In this document: positions 46,833 to 57,840 of the stretch, in pieces | How the letters are laid out: each line of letters starts with the position of its first letter | Numbering within the stretch: the first letter of the stretch is position 1 | Source of the DNA: Aspidiotus rigidus | Lineage: Eukaryota; Arthropoda; Insecta; Hemiptera; Diaspididae | Direction of reading: 5' to 3' | Length of the DNA: 64,000 nucleotides | NCBI GenBank assembly: GCA_035079385.1 | Contig: JAVHKY010000013.1 | Coordinates: forward strand, 10,290,001 to 10,354,000 | Position numbers and translations under genes: made by a program | Notes under the pieces: generated by a model | What the model was told of the DNA's origin: nothing | What the model saw: only the letters and a program-made list of their open reading frames with translations | Databases searched by the model: none

Positions 46833-47738
46833 TTAACCGTCGTAAGGTTCCACATAGAACTTTCCGTCTTCCTCTGAGGGCAATCGAATGCCCACAATGG
46901 GTACGATCTCACCACCGCTCTGGTCAAAATAATCATCTCGATACTTTTTCGCGTATTCCAAACCATGTTCGGAGTCCATAAGATAGAAGAATACTTCGAT
47001 GGGTAATTTGTCCACCTTCTCCGACTCCCAACTACGAATCTTCACTTCGTTATCCTCGTACACGTACTTCGTATGCTTTAGTCCACGTAGATAAACGCCG
47101 ACTGCGAGACAAATATGGAAATTCTGCGTAGCAGTTGATGCATTAGTCAGATTAAAAGCGCACTGTTTTCTCCCAAGTATGTACTCGTTGGCTGGTTTCA
47201 TTTCGTTGAAAAATTTTATCCACTTCTCCAATGAATCGATTCCCTGCTCGTCACAAGGTCGACTGATTCCTTCTGTATCACGAAAGTGCATTCCGCACCC
47301 GCGACCACTTCGAAAGTCAGTAAAACCGTCTACAGGGTACGCGCAAAGTAATTCGAATGAATGTTTTCTTTTTGGAGTCATCAGGTGAGGATAGATAATA
47401 AACCCGCTCACATCTTCAAATGGAAACGTCGAGAATGGTTGGTCCTTTCTTAGGAAGGACACCGAAAATGACTCATTCTCTATATTTAAGGGTTTCATAC
47501 TCCAAGCATGAGGCAATTTCTGTTCCTCGCATACACCTCTTATAAGTATACCGGAACACTCGTAGGCTGGTCTGGTGATTCCATTTCCATCAATACAAAC
47601 CTCAACTGTGTTGTTATACCGCTCTAGAAGTTGTTTTGCCACATTTTTTGATGTTTCCCAGTTTGGATTCGCGTAGAGAAATTGGTGTACATTTGAAAAG
47701 ATGAGTACCGTAATGCTGTATCTAATGATGAATTCCAT
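46833..47738 (-). CDS. Intronless secreted protein resembling bacterial halovibrin-type proteins
   Basis: Single uninterrupted frame. The likely start is ATG at 47738 (301 aa), which puts a signal peptide at the N-terminus (MEFIIRYSITVLIFSNVHQF then LYA). An in-frame ATG at 47801 would add 21 residues. The mature part has LLERYNNTVEVCIDGNG, ACSG-like ECSGILIRGV, HAWSMKP, SVSFLRKDQPFSTF, GFIIYP, LLCAYPVDGFTDFRSGRGCG, SRPCDEQGI and RKQCAFNL. As I recall, secreted bacterial proteins annotated as halovibrin HvnA share this order (RYNDT...FLCSGI...YHSW...SFSYLRxD...GFIFYP...C.FPxDxxT..R...GCG). Lack of introns beside intron-rich neighbours, plus this likeness, suggests horizontal transfer. HvnA proteins are described as ADP-ribosylating; activity here is untested. 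Alternative: an unrelated lineage-specific secreted protein. Confidence 0.8.
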   Translation of the reverse strand: MEFIIRYSITVLIFSNVHQFLYANPNWETSKNVAKQLLERYNNTVEVCIDGNGITRPAYECSGILIRGVCEEQKLPHAWSMKPLNIENESFSVSFLRKDQPFSTFPFEDVSGFIIYPHLMTPKRKHSFELLCAYPVDGFTDFRSGRGCGMHFRDTEGISRPCDEQGIDSLEKWIKFFNEMKPANEYILGRKQCAFNLTNASTATQNFHICLAVGVYLRGLKHTKYVYEDNEVKIRSWESEKVDKLPIEVFFYLMDSEHGLEYAKKYRDDYFDQSGGEIVPIVGIRLPSEEDGKFYVEPYDG

Positions 47739-47801
47739 CTTTTTGTGTCTCAGCAAAATTGAAAAATACTTAGATATACCGAAACAGCTCGATAGAATCA
47801 C

Positions 47802-49398
47802 ACCTAGAGAATTTTGCGGCCTCTCGTTTTCAAACTACAACAATCAGGTAGGTACCTATACAGAAGTATATGACTCCAAAGTATTCATTACAACATATTA
47901 TAATTAGGTGTACCTAGCGTAAGAGTGAATAAAAATTCGAGTATTTTTTATTTTGCTTATCTGAACCAATTAACTGTAGACGCAATTCATCAACTCAAAT
48001 CAATAAGTTCAAGTATATTATTTTGTATTATTTCAGCAGGAATTCTGTTCTCTTTTTCATAATCGCTCTCATACATAAGTGCATGTGCTCATATGAAGAG
48101 GTGAATAGGTATTATGATTAATTAAAAAATCCGAACAAAGTTGCTCCTCGATGGTTTCCTCTCCTCGTGCCAAGTATCCGGAAACTTTTCAACGAAATGT
48201 ACGATATCCACCCCGGTAAACAGTACACATCTCCTCTGAAGCCCTTGAAAAAATGGGAAAAGTGGCGCTTCGACCCCCATTTGCAGTCCCGTTGATCGCC
48301 TTGTTCCCGCTTTTATCCTAGTTGAAGTCTTTTGGATTCCCGCGCGCGGGCTCAAAGGGCTTCAACAGAGACAAACCTGAAGTTCTTCAGATCCCCGGGC
48401 TTTATTTTGGAAATACGACCCATTCAATTCCCATTTGAAGGCCTGTTTCCCCTTTTGTTCACTCTTTTGATGTATGCAATTATTTTTTTCGCGCGATTGA
48501 ATACAATTCACAAATCAACAATTAACATGTATTTTGCAACTGATTCAGCATTGGCTTTGAACTGATTTTTGGCTTAATGCTGTCAAAGCTATCGGCTATC
48601 GGCTGACTCAAAAGCTGTTCAAAAGTGCTGTTAAGCCGTTCAACTTCTTTGGCTTGTCAGCACTGCTCCCATAAGAGTCAATGTTAAATTCGTGTAACGT
48701 TGCGTTCGGTCTACAAAAGACGTCGCATTCATTAATCAATAACTCAAAAAAAATACTTCTAGAGAAAAATTGAAGAGAAGATCGTTTATAGTCCATAAAA
48801 TTTCCTTTCCAACGTGGGTCATCTCAAAAAAATCCATCGAGCCGTTCTCGAGATATCCTTCTTTGAAAAACACGAATTTAACATTGGCTCGTATGCTGCC
48901 ATCCAATATTTAATTGACGTACGTCACGAATCGCAATTTGCAGAAATAGGCGTTTTATCCATGGAAGAAAGATATGTTTCTCCGAAATGCGATTCGTGAC
49001 GTACGTCAATTAAATAATATTGGACGGCAGTATGGGAGAAATTTCTTTTTGCACACAAAATGGCGGTTGCACACCTCTTCATCTTATACCGTGTAAGCAT
49101 TATTTAATCAACTCACTCAGCTGTTCCATAACGTAATCAGTTAATCATATACTTCTCTTTTAAAATTTCAAAATAACGACATATTACGAAAAACGAATAC
49201 GACTGTACTGAGAGTGAGATGTATTTATTCTAACAATCATTATATACGAAGAAAATCCTGATTGAATTTATTTTTATAAAAGGTAGGTACCTTGTTGTTT
49301 ATAGTCATCGTACCCTTCATAAATCTTTTTATCGACGTAACTGTACTGTTTACTTATAAACTCGCATTTGAACTCACTCTTTCTCCTGATCTACTTAC
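47802..49398. other. Intergenic with a palindromic repeat
   Basis: No gene. It contains a GGCTTAATGCTGTCAAAGC...AGCACTGCTCCC stretch (48560-48665) reminiscent of the hAT-like MITE at 39348, and the inverted repeat at 48890-49034. A CTTACAG acceptor at 49393-49399 leads into the next gene. Confidence 0.5.
48890..49034. repeat. Inverted repeat with TGACGTACGTCA palindromes
   Basis: 48890-48938 (CGTATGCTGCCATCCAATAT...) and 48985-49034 are near-perfect inverted copies, 49-50 bp, separated by 46 bp. Each arm contains the self-complementary TGACGTACGTCA. Likely a small MITE. Confidence 0.75.
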
Positions 49399-49407
49399 AG
49401 AATCTCG

Positions 49408-49872
49408 ATGTCTGGAAAAGAAAATAAAGTGCTTCCACAGACCTCGTCAGTCATCTCTTCCTCGTTTACTAAAATTTGTAAAAAAGCCGCTTCAAGTGAT
49501 GTTTCGTTACCATTTGCTGGGGTGAAGTTACCTGGAACTGTTGCTTCATCTCCGTTCACCAAAGTTTGTAAAAAAGCCGCTTCGAGTGGTGTTTCATTGC
49601 CACCTCCGAGAGCTAGATTATTGCTTAAAACGACTGCTCGTTCACCAAAGTTGAGGACACCATCTCGTAAGAGAAAAGAAACTCCTCAAGAAGTATCCGA
49701 AGGAGTTATCATGCCGACGACTGCCCACCCACCTAAGATATCAAAAAAGGTACTGCCGAATTGTTTCACAAAGAAAGAATCCAAGATAATGTCGTCTACG
49801 GTAAATCTTCCTGCAAAATCTCAAAACGTTTCAAAACCGATACAAACAGTATCTTCTGGAAAAAATTCGTAG
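49408..49872 (+). CDS. Small Ser/Lys-rich protein with KEN-box and D-box-like motifs
   Basis: 154 aa, basic and probably disordered. Starts MSGKENKVLPQTSS with a KEN box at residues 4-6. A duplicated unit (FTKICKKAASSDVSLP and FTKVCKKAASSGVSLP) is followed by RARLLL, an RxxL-type destruction box, then SPKLRTPSRKRK (possible Cdk site and nuclear signal). The ATG lies 8 bases after a good 3' splice site, consistent with a real exon. N-terminal KEN plus RxxL is seen in securins, geminin and other APC/C substrates, but there is no further similarity, so the role is a guess. Confidence 0.6.
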   Translation: MSGKENKVLPQTSSVISSSFTKICKKAASSDVSLPFAGVKLPGTVASSPFTKVCKKAASSGVSLPPPRARLLLKTTARSPKLRTPSRKRKETPQEVSEGVIMPTTAHPPKISKKVLPNCFTKKESKIMSSTVNLPAKSQNVSKPIQTVSSGKNS

Positions 49873-50584
49873 TAAACGTGAAGTAGGACGCAGAATATTT
49901 CAACTCTAGTCAGAAATCGAAATTCAGTGCTATTCGTTGTACTAGTTGAAATGATGATCTTTTATATAGTTGAACAATTTGTCGGTCTGTTCGTTTCTTC
50001 GAAGTGGACAAACAGTCTAGAGAATTTGATTCATATTCTTTCTTAAATTAACATCGACAGCTATTTTTTTTCTATATTTTTCTATAATGTTATTTTTTCC
50101 TCGATGGCGAACTGATATAATATTCTGAAAAATTTTAATCATATTTTGCTCGTCATCGACGGTTATTTTCTCCAATGTAATTCTTGTCGATAGCGGACCG
50201 ATATAATATTCTATAAAATTTGAACCATACTCATCGTAAAATTAACATCGACAGATATTTTTTATTTCTTTACTTTTCTTAAATGTTGTTTCCTGTTAAC
50301 AAATGATTCTTTGTAGCTTAAGACATTTCTTAATTCGTGTAAATAGATGGGAAAAAATTCAATGAAGAACGTACCCGAAACAGCGTTTTTCTATTTTTAT
50401 AATTGAGATTCAAAAAAATTTACAAACATAATAGTTTTCGGCATACAGGATGCGGTCGGACTTTTTTCGCGTGAAGGAAATTTCGAAGTACAGTGCCATT
50501 GACTCGAGCAAAATTGATCCATCGCACTAAACGTTCTATTCGTTTTTACGATCGAACCTAAACTAAATCTTCATCATCTGCGAT
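49873..50584. other. Intergenic with imperfect tandem repeats
   Basis: 50055-50270 holds two and a part copies of a roughly 105-bp unit (ACATCGACAGCTATTTTTT, GATATAATATTCTRAAAAATTT). No gene. Confidence 0.55.
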
Positions 50585-53500
50585 TCAGCCTTGTACTTTA
50601 CCTGGTGTGAAGAGCGACAGCTGAAACAAGAGAATTGTAAATTTCTCATGAAAAAATATTCATTCAGTAGATTCTGAATCAGATAAAATTCTTTCATTAT
50701 TTCCTCTTCAGATCGTGATAGTAGTTTGGAAAAAATTTATCAAAAGATTTGAAATAATTTTTTTCATTTAGAATCCCTATGATACAATCCCCAATACAAT
50801 ACAATTGAAATTGTCTGCTCCAAGTGTCCACCATCATTGGAAATATGTTTATCGAGGAATATTGAGAAAATGTCTACCAAAATTACTCGCTGAAAGAAAT
50901 TAAAAAAAGGAACGAGATTTGGAAGCCGAAGAAGTATATGGATTCACGTATTTAGAAAATTTAAAATATTAAATAACCGTCGGTTTCATATTTCCTAAAT
51001 TCAAATTTTAACTCCTTCAGATCTCGTTATTTAGCAATAATTTCTTTTGTTTATACTTTTAAATGAGTTAATAGTAAATATTTTTAATTCAACAAAAGAA
51101 AAGTATGTTTTTAACAATTCAAGATCATGTAGACTAAAGAGCGACTTTTGAAAAAAAGAGAGGCTTAAAAAACATAACTCTGAAATTCTACCATTATCGA
51201 CGAAAAGTTTACGACATTCCATAGAAAATTAGGGCAACTGTTTCTATTCTTTTCTCAATCTCATCATTAGTCACTTTGATCTGATAGATAGGTAATAATA
51301 AAAGAATACGATCATCGTTGATTATTTCCAGCCGTGAGTAACTTCGTTTTCAAACCTTATCAAGTTATATCGAATGTATCGACATAACTTTAAAAGTTTG
51401 AAGCAGAACATCACTGATTTAGATGAAAGATTGTGCACGAAGCGATAGGTAACTTATAACGAATTTTATTATTTTCAATCAACAGAATAGGTACCGAATT
51501 TTGTAAGTGAATTTGGAAAGAATTTCCTCTTCTCGGAATTCTACTAATTACCAATAGATAGAGTAGAAAAGAAAAATATCAGTTGCTATTATATACTACT
51601 TCCTCTGAGAAGTACTTGAATTCATAATTGAGATAACCGGTATACGGATAAAGATTTCCAGACTCAGTACTACTTCTTACATTGTTTCCGTGGGTTACGA
51701 TGCAAGTTCTGACCAAACGTCCAAGAGCACATTTTTCTTTCGTATCCTTTTCAACGACAGCTGTAAGTACGTAAATATAATCAAATTGAAAGCACCTGAG
51801 CACATTGAGTAATGTACCCATAATTTTTATTCGAACCGTCATTCGAGAGATACCTAAACATCATCATACCTTCAGTTTTGCATTTCTTGAAGAGCGCGTC
51901 AGCTTTTCCCATCAAGTCTTTGTTTTCGCCAAATTTCTGTTTTGCTAATTCCGTGGCACCAGCTTCGTTGAGTTTCCCTTCTTTCGTCTAAAATTTAAAT
52001 ATAGTTCGCTAGTTATTAGGAGGGAAAATTCAGAAAATCATAAAACATAATAATTATAAGGTCTACTCTTTCAAAAAAAGATGAAAAAATTAGTTACTGA
52101 AAGCAAAATGAGAATGTTTTCTAGTTTCAACTTCGTATTTTTCATTGTAGAGCAAAGTCATTATTGTAGATAAATTATTTCAAAATCCAGACGATCCTTC
52201 TAAAGGCGATATCAATCATTATCTTTTCGAATCTCAGACATATCCAACATTAGACAAACAATATTAGACTCAGGAGCTATCAATCTACAATTCTCTATTC
52301 CTCTTAGAGCCGCCGCGGCCGATCTCCTAATGATCAACCTTAATTGCAATATACAAGAACGTATTAATTCAATTTTTCCATTTTTCCTTGCAGGTAAGGG
52401 CCAAGGCCCAGTACCCATCCTCGTTCCAACTTTTTTTTTTTTAAATATATTTTATGATTTTACTCTTCATAAACTTTAAAGAGTGTTTAAATCATAATCC
52501 CTTTTCCAGAATTCAGACTCGGCTCCAGTCCTCTGAACGGATTGGTATGTTAGTATTATTGTTTTCTCCTTTTTTTTTTTTTTTTGTATTTTTTACATTT
52601 TATATTTATTTATATTTTTTTTTTCTTATTCCTTTTTTTGTATTTTTTCTTCTTTGTTTCTTTTTTTTTTAAATATATTATTTTATTTTTTGATGATTAT
52701 TTTTTGGTTGGATGTAATAAAAAAAAAGTACTAGTTCCATAAAAGCAAGATTAGAATTTCTCATAATTAATCTGTCTACCGTTTCAAATAATATGATATT
52801 TTTACACGTATTTGTGTTAAACGTCGCACCTCCTATGATTAGTCAAGAAATTGGAAAAACACGTGATAATTCTGCATCTGGTATTGCAATATCATTTAAA
52901 GTACGAGTGAGAATTAATTTTCTCTCATTAATTTTAAGCTAAACTCTTTTTATTCTGGAGAAACACTTAATTAGAGAAACTTACCAAGCCAATCTTGTTG
53001 TAAACGCATTCAAGGAAACACTGAAATACGAAAAATATGAAACTTCGATTACATTCAGCTTTGAAATCGTAAACTTAAGAGGAAATTAGGCGTAATTTAC
53101 AAATCAGATTTTCACGACTCCACTTAAGAACTTTCCTTATCATGGCAAAAACCGTAATTTTTTTTTTTTTTTTTGTAAATAAGATTTTTATTTATTTAGA
53201 TATCATTAATGCGCCATTGCTCTCAAGATCATGAGGTTTAAAGTGCATTTATGATGAGTTCAAAAAATTTGTATGATTATATTATGTTGTTTAAAACTCT
53301 ACAAGAAACTTGCTAGGTGATTTTTTTTGTCAGAGTCGAGTCAATGAAAAATTATTAAATGTAGACACCTAAATGAGAAATAATAAATATAAAATACTTA
53401 CCCTTTGTTTTTCATTGGTTGGTAATGCTCCTGAGGAAAGCATAGCCATCACTTCTGCAAAGAAAAGTTGAAATTAAATTTAGACTACAGGTATATGACT

Positions 53501-54021
53501 TCATTTTAATTCACAATTGTGGATGAAATAAACACCACCAAATCACAGAACCGATGCCACGCCCAATTTGAAAAATTTAGCTCATATTCAAAAACTCTAT
53601 CGAATATGTAATCAGAAAGATTGAAGGATATTTTCTATTAATTTTGGAATAAAGAAAAGTGTTAGCGCAGGACGTGAACAAAAGTTTAAACTTGACCACA
53701 AATTTGGAGAGGGCCAAAAAGAGAGATGACATTAAGCTGAGAATGAGATTTAGATTTAATATAAGGCTAGACTCTGTGAAATTATAGTTTCAGCAAGAAA
53801 ATTGATAGTTCAAATCAAGTGTCTAAAAAAAAAAAACGATTTTGCGATTTACATGCTGGCATGTACAATTTTTCTCTTAAAATACCTAGATGAAAATGAA
53901 AAATTTACTTTAGCAGTTGATTATTTTTCTGCACAATCTATTACCTACCTTGTTGAGCACCGAGTTCTTTCTTGCAGTCGATCGCCGCAGCATTCATTCG
54001 ATTTTGCAAAGTATCATTTGC
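50585..54021 (-). CDS. Odorant-binding protein, classical six-cysteine type (signal exon not found)
   Basis: Minus-strand exons: 54021-53949, 53454-53402, 53020-52985, 51987-51870, 51760-51681, 50620-50585; 131 aa from the first exon seen, in phase, stop at 50585. The cysteines fit a classical insect OBP: C1 in AAAIDCKKEL, C2-X3-C3 as CFLEC, C4 in LFKKCKTE, C5-X8-C6 as KCALGRLVRTC. LSSGALPTNEKQR before C2 is the usual G.LP..E.QK motif. OBPs are secreted carriers of small hydrophobic ligands in sensillar lymph or elsewhere. The first exon seen begins in phase 0 with ANDTLQNRM and has no start or signal peptide. That exon must lie upstream, beyond 54021, but I could not identify it. Confidence 0.9.
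51988..52984. other. OBP intron with T-rich low complexity
   Basis: 52425-52450 and 52560-52730 are T-rich, with several runs of 9-17 T. The GC-richer stretch 52210-52430 has a minus-strand frame (MGTGPWPLPARKNGKIELIR...) next to the T runs and could be the 3' end of a poly(A) retroelement, but I see no diagnostic domain. Confidence 0.5.
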
Positions 54022-54960
54022 CTAAAAAAATATTGGATTCAAGATAAAATTATATTATAAAATTGGGGTTTTATTACCTTGAAAATAGTGTTTTCGAATT
54101 ACAAAAATATTACTCTAACGAAAATTTGATTTCTAATGTCTATCTTCAACTAAGATTATTTTTTCGCAGTCATAAAATTTAGGGGGCATGCTTTGTATAC
54201 CTCCGCTGAGAATTTTTTTTTCAATAGTTTGGGGTATAAACACGTAAAATTTATTTGTGCCAAGTCCAAAGGCTCACCGAAATAAAAGTTCACGAGAATA
54301 AATTGGAAACAAACTTCTGTTTCAAATCGTACTAAAATAATTAATCAATTAATCGAAAATTTAAATGAAATTGGTAGGTACGTAAAAGAAGATAAAATTT
54401 AGAGAAGTTAGGTAGGTGGATTGTGTAGTGTAAAAACAATAACTTTTTGAAACATACAATGTAGTGAGTAAAGTAAGAGGAAGAGAAAGGAAAAAGTGTT
54501 TGTATTTTTTGTAACTCCTCAAACATACATTCCAAAATTAGAACGTGATGGGTGAAAAATTTATGGCCCTCTCGGTTTGTCATCAGACATTCTGAATCTC
54601 TTATACGCAGTCCCTTCTCATAAGGCTATTTCGTAGAGCTAAACAATGGAAGTGGTCTCAGAACGATATGAAGAAGCTGAGATTTCTTTCTATGTAGTGC
54701 GCGAACTAATGCGTGGATTTTTAAGCCCACAATAGCAAGTGGGTGATTCAGAAACCCTTCACGAACCCCACGTTATATCTTTGGGAGGTGGAGGCAGTAC
54801 CAAAAAAGGCTACTCAGTGCGAAGAATTTAGCATACCTTCAATTGTAAATGGGAGAATGCATGCACCAGCCTCTCAGACGATTTCAGTAAGTGGAACATA
54901 CAAACGATCTAAAGTGAGAGTTTATAGATTGGACAAATAACAAATTGGGAAAGTTGAAAA
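54022..54960. other. Upstream of the visible OBP exons; no gene seen
   Basis: Should lie in the first OBP intron or upstream region. A minus-strand donor-like TTCAAG/GTAATA lies near 54075, but no signal-peptide coding sequence precedes it. Confidence 0.4.
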
Positions 54961-54974
54961 TAATATTCTGTATC

Positions 54975-55270
54975 CTACCAGTAGCGAGGTTTGAACCAAG
55001 CACCTCTGAATCGGAAATCCGCGACCTGACCGCTGGGCTGGGATTTCATGTAAAGGAGGTGGACACCTTTCAGCAGCTTTAGGGCGTGTTAGTGATAGCC
55101 TCCTGTACGTTGCCTATGTGCCCTTCTTTTAGAAGTTGGAACATCTCATAATCAAGTTGAAATGCAGGTTTGATATTTTTTCAGCGGCGTGTCCGTGACC
55201 GAGTGGTCGTGTTGCGGATTACTGGAGGTTGAAACTTCGCTGCTGACAGGGCGGAAAATCTCAACTTTGT
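54975..55270. repeat. Two tRNA-like segments in opposite orientation (possible SINE)
   Basis: Minus strand at about 55050-54985: CCCAGCGGTCAGGTCGCGG ... GGTTCAAACC, with A-box and B-box-like spacing but no acceptor-stem pairing. Plus strand at about 55190-55255: GTGACCGAGTGGTCGTG ... GGTTGAAAC, Leu/Ser-tRNA-like. Neither folds as a full tRNA by eye, so tRNA-derived SINE heads are likelier than genes. Confidence 0.5.
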
Positions 55271-57040
55271 CACTCTGGAAAGTCGACCAAATACAGACAG
55301 AGGGCAAACAACCTCTACATGGGAATGGAGAAATTTTGAAATATCCAAAGAAATTATAAATCATCTGATTAAACCGCACTATTACAGTTTTGACTGTATA
55401 GAGTTGAAACTCGGTACGATCGTCAATAACGACTACCTCCGATAAAAGTATGCCAAAATTCTCACATTCTCTCGCTCTTCGCCGCCCACCAAAGAAACAG
55501 GGATTAAAAAATATCTCTTCATTTTTGTCGCTTGGCAACGGATTGAAGCCCCTTATGAAAGTTTTTCAACTATGTCCTTGAATCTCATTAACGCTTGTAA
55601 AGATTTTAATCGCATTTTAGAAAGATTAAAGTAAGTTCTTTGTTGTACAATTCTGAGAGAATTTCACTCTTATAAAGAAGCAACGGAACCTTACTGCGCA
55701 GAATATTTTATTGATGCTAGTGTAAATGAGAAAGATAATATGGATTATGGATATTGAAGATTCGAAAAATTTAGTATTCTAAGACAGTAACGCGGTGTGG
55801 TGCAATAATCTTTCGACTTTTTAAAGATTTTATTGTAGTCCTGGTCTAGACGATGTCGGGATCGGAAGCTGAAATGTAAACACTTTTTTTTTCCCCCTAA
55901 TATCAGGTTTTTGCAGTTCAGTCGTCGTGGACAGTCGGTCCTCGGACGAGAAAACCGGGCCACGTGCGCGAGTAAATAATATTTATCTTGGCAGAAATCG
56001 TGAGGTGACTTTTTGAAAAATTCAGTCTAGACATCCACTACAGGCAAAATTTTTTACAGCGAGGTATAATTTACACGTGTGTGTTGCCTTCGGACACTTC
56101 ATACTGCGATACACACACTAGGTACTATTTTAAAATTAGTTACGTAAATTGAGAATACAATAGGTGGTTACTGAACCGGGGTACCTTTAAATTTTTACCA
56201 TTGGTGAGATTGGCGGTTTTATTTGTATCGACTTTAACTGTAGTCGCAGGTTTTGCGGTGGTGCAACCCGTGCCGGTGCAAGGTGTAGTTGTGCCAACGT
56301 CTACAGCCTATTTTGAAATAATATATTATAATATTTTAGGAGCAATTTTCGCAATTTACGTAAAAAATTTTATTATTCTTACGTCATATAGTGCATTCGT
56401 GGGTTAGTTTCAGGCACAGAAGGAAGGAAAGGTGCTTGGAAGCGTATTTAGTTAGATAGCTTCGTTGTAGTACGTGAACCAAAATATGAACAGATTTATC
56501 CCTCCTTTAAATCGTTAGGACTATAATTCTTTAATTTGGTACAGTAAGAATAATTATTTAAAATTATTCTTGGTTCTGTATACATTCAAAGAATGTGATT
56601 AATATCGATTTGTCTACTCGAGATTTCGATTATTATCAGAATCGAGTCGACTTTCGACAATCGTGAATCTTTTTGCGGACACCAATTCGGAATCATCCAT
56701 CAAATGGTAGAAATGAATTATTCATAATAAAGATATGAAAAAATTAAGAAATTACTTTTTTTGAAATCAGACGGCACACTTCGAGGGGGCCACACCGGCG
56801 ATGAACATTGAACAATGGAGCGGGAGATACATAAATATGTAAAGAAAATTGCGTTTGTTATTACTACATATCAAGTACATTTCGAGGGAGCCTTATGTTA
56901 TAAAATGTCTGCAGTGAAAGCTGTTCGGCTCGGTGTTACCCTAATTAAATAAGGGAGAAGAATATATTTCATAGATGACGGAGGGAAAGTAAGTAGAGGT
57001 ACTCCTATGACCCATGTCGACTCCGAATTGGACTCATCGT
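55271..57040. other. Intergenic; one possible secreted-type frame without ATG
   Basis: At 56201-56407 a plus-strand frame reads VRLAVLFVSTLTVVAG then FAVVQPVPVQGVVVP, like a signal peptide of a cuticular or secreted protein, but it opens with TTG and no ATG is in frame nearby. Probably a decayed exon or chance. Otherwise nothing is recognised. Confidence 0.35.
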
Positions 57041-57840
57041 CCACATCTAAAAATAGTCGACTTCCAGTATTCCAGATTGATGTTGACTGAAAATCAAGTT
57101 TTGGGTCAATTATACGTCATGCATTCTATAGGATTTCAGAATTGAGATTAAAAATGAGTCTACCCTTGGTATTAGATTGTCTAAGAATCGATTCGAGATT
57201 GCGCCAATTCGACCATTGCTACCTAAACTGGTCAAGCGTAATCGAAATACTCAATGGCCCTCATTATATAATTATTGTGACTACGTATTCTGTCTGCGAG
57301 AAGCGAAGTCATTTAACAAACAGAATGCTTTCAAAGGGTAATTCTGTCCATCGACGTTTTGAGGTCGATTCAAAGTATATCCCCAGATATCTAAAAATAT
57401 AAACTTGAAATCGACCCCAGGGAGCAGTCGATTTTAAGTCGGTGAAATAATTTGGAGAAGCATAGACTCGAAATCGACTTCAGATCGACGTCGACTTGAA
57501 GTCGATTCATTTAAAGTCGACCGTCGTACATTACCAGATGACCAAAAATCAACTATTAATCGACACAACAGACGAGTCGATCTCAGGTCGACAGAAAAAT
57601 TTGGAGTCGTGAACATCGAAATCGACTCCAGATCGACGTCGATTCAAAGTCAACCAGCGTAAATTCTCAGAAGATCAAGAATTGACTGTTTATCGACACA
57701 ACAAGGCAGTTGATCTCAAATAAATAAAAAAATATGGTGTAATTCACTCAAAATCCATTCCAGATCAACGTCCATTTGAGGTCGATTCGAAGCCGAATAG
57801 CGTGCAAGAAGAACGTCAGAGGAAGGTTTGGGAAGAAAAT
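57040..57840. repeat. GTCGA-rich diverged tandem repeats
   Basis: TCGAC/GTCGA motifs recur dozens of times. Units of about 140 bp starting GAAATCGACTYCAGATCGACG (near 57468, 57618, then a degenerate copy near 57750) share CGACACAACA and ATCTCAGGTCGA. Non-coding. Confidence 0.75.

Noticed and set aside
54985..55050. tRNA gene on the minus strand
   Set aside because: A-box and B-box-like motifs are present but the acceptor stem does not pair; better explained as a SINE head.
56201..56407. Secreted-protein gene starting at 56201
   Set aside because: The frame opens with TTG, no in-frame ATG or convincing splice site precedes it; kept only as a note.
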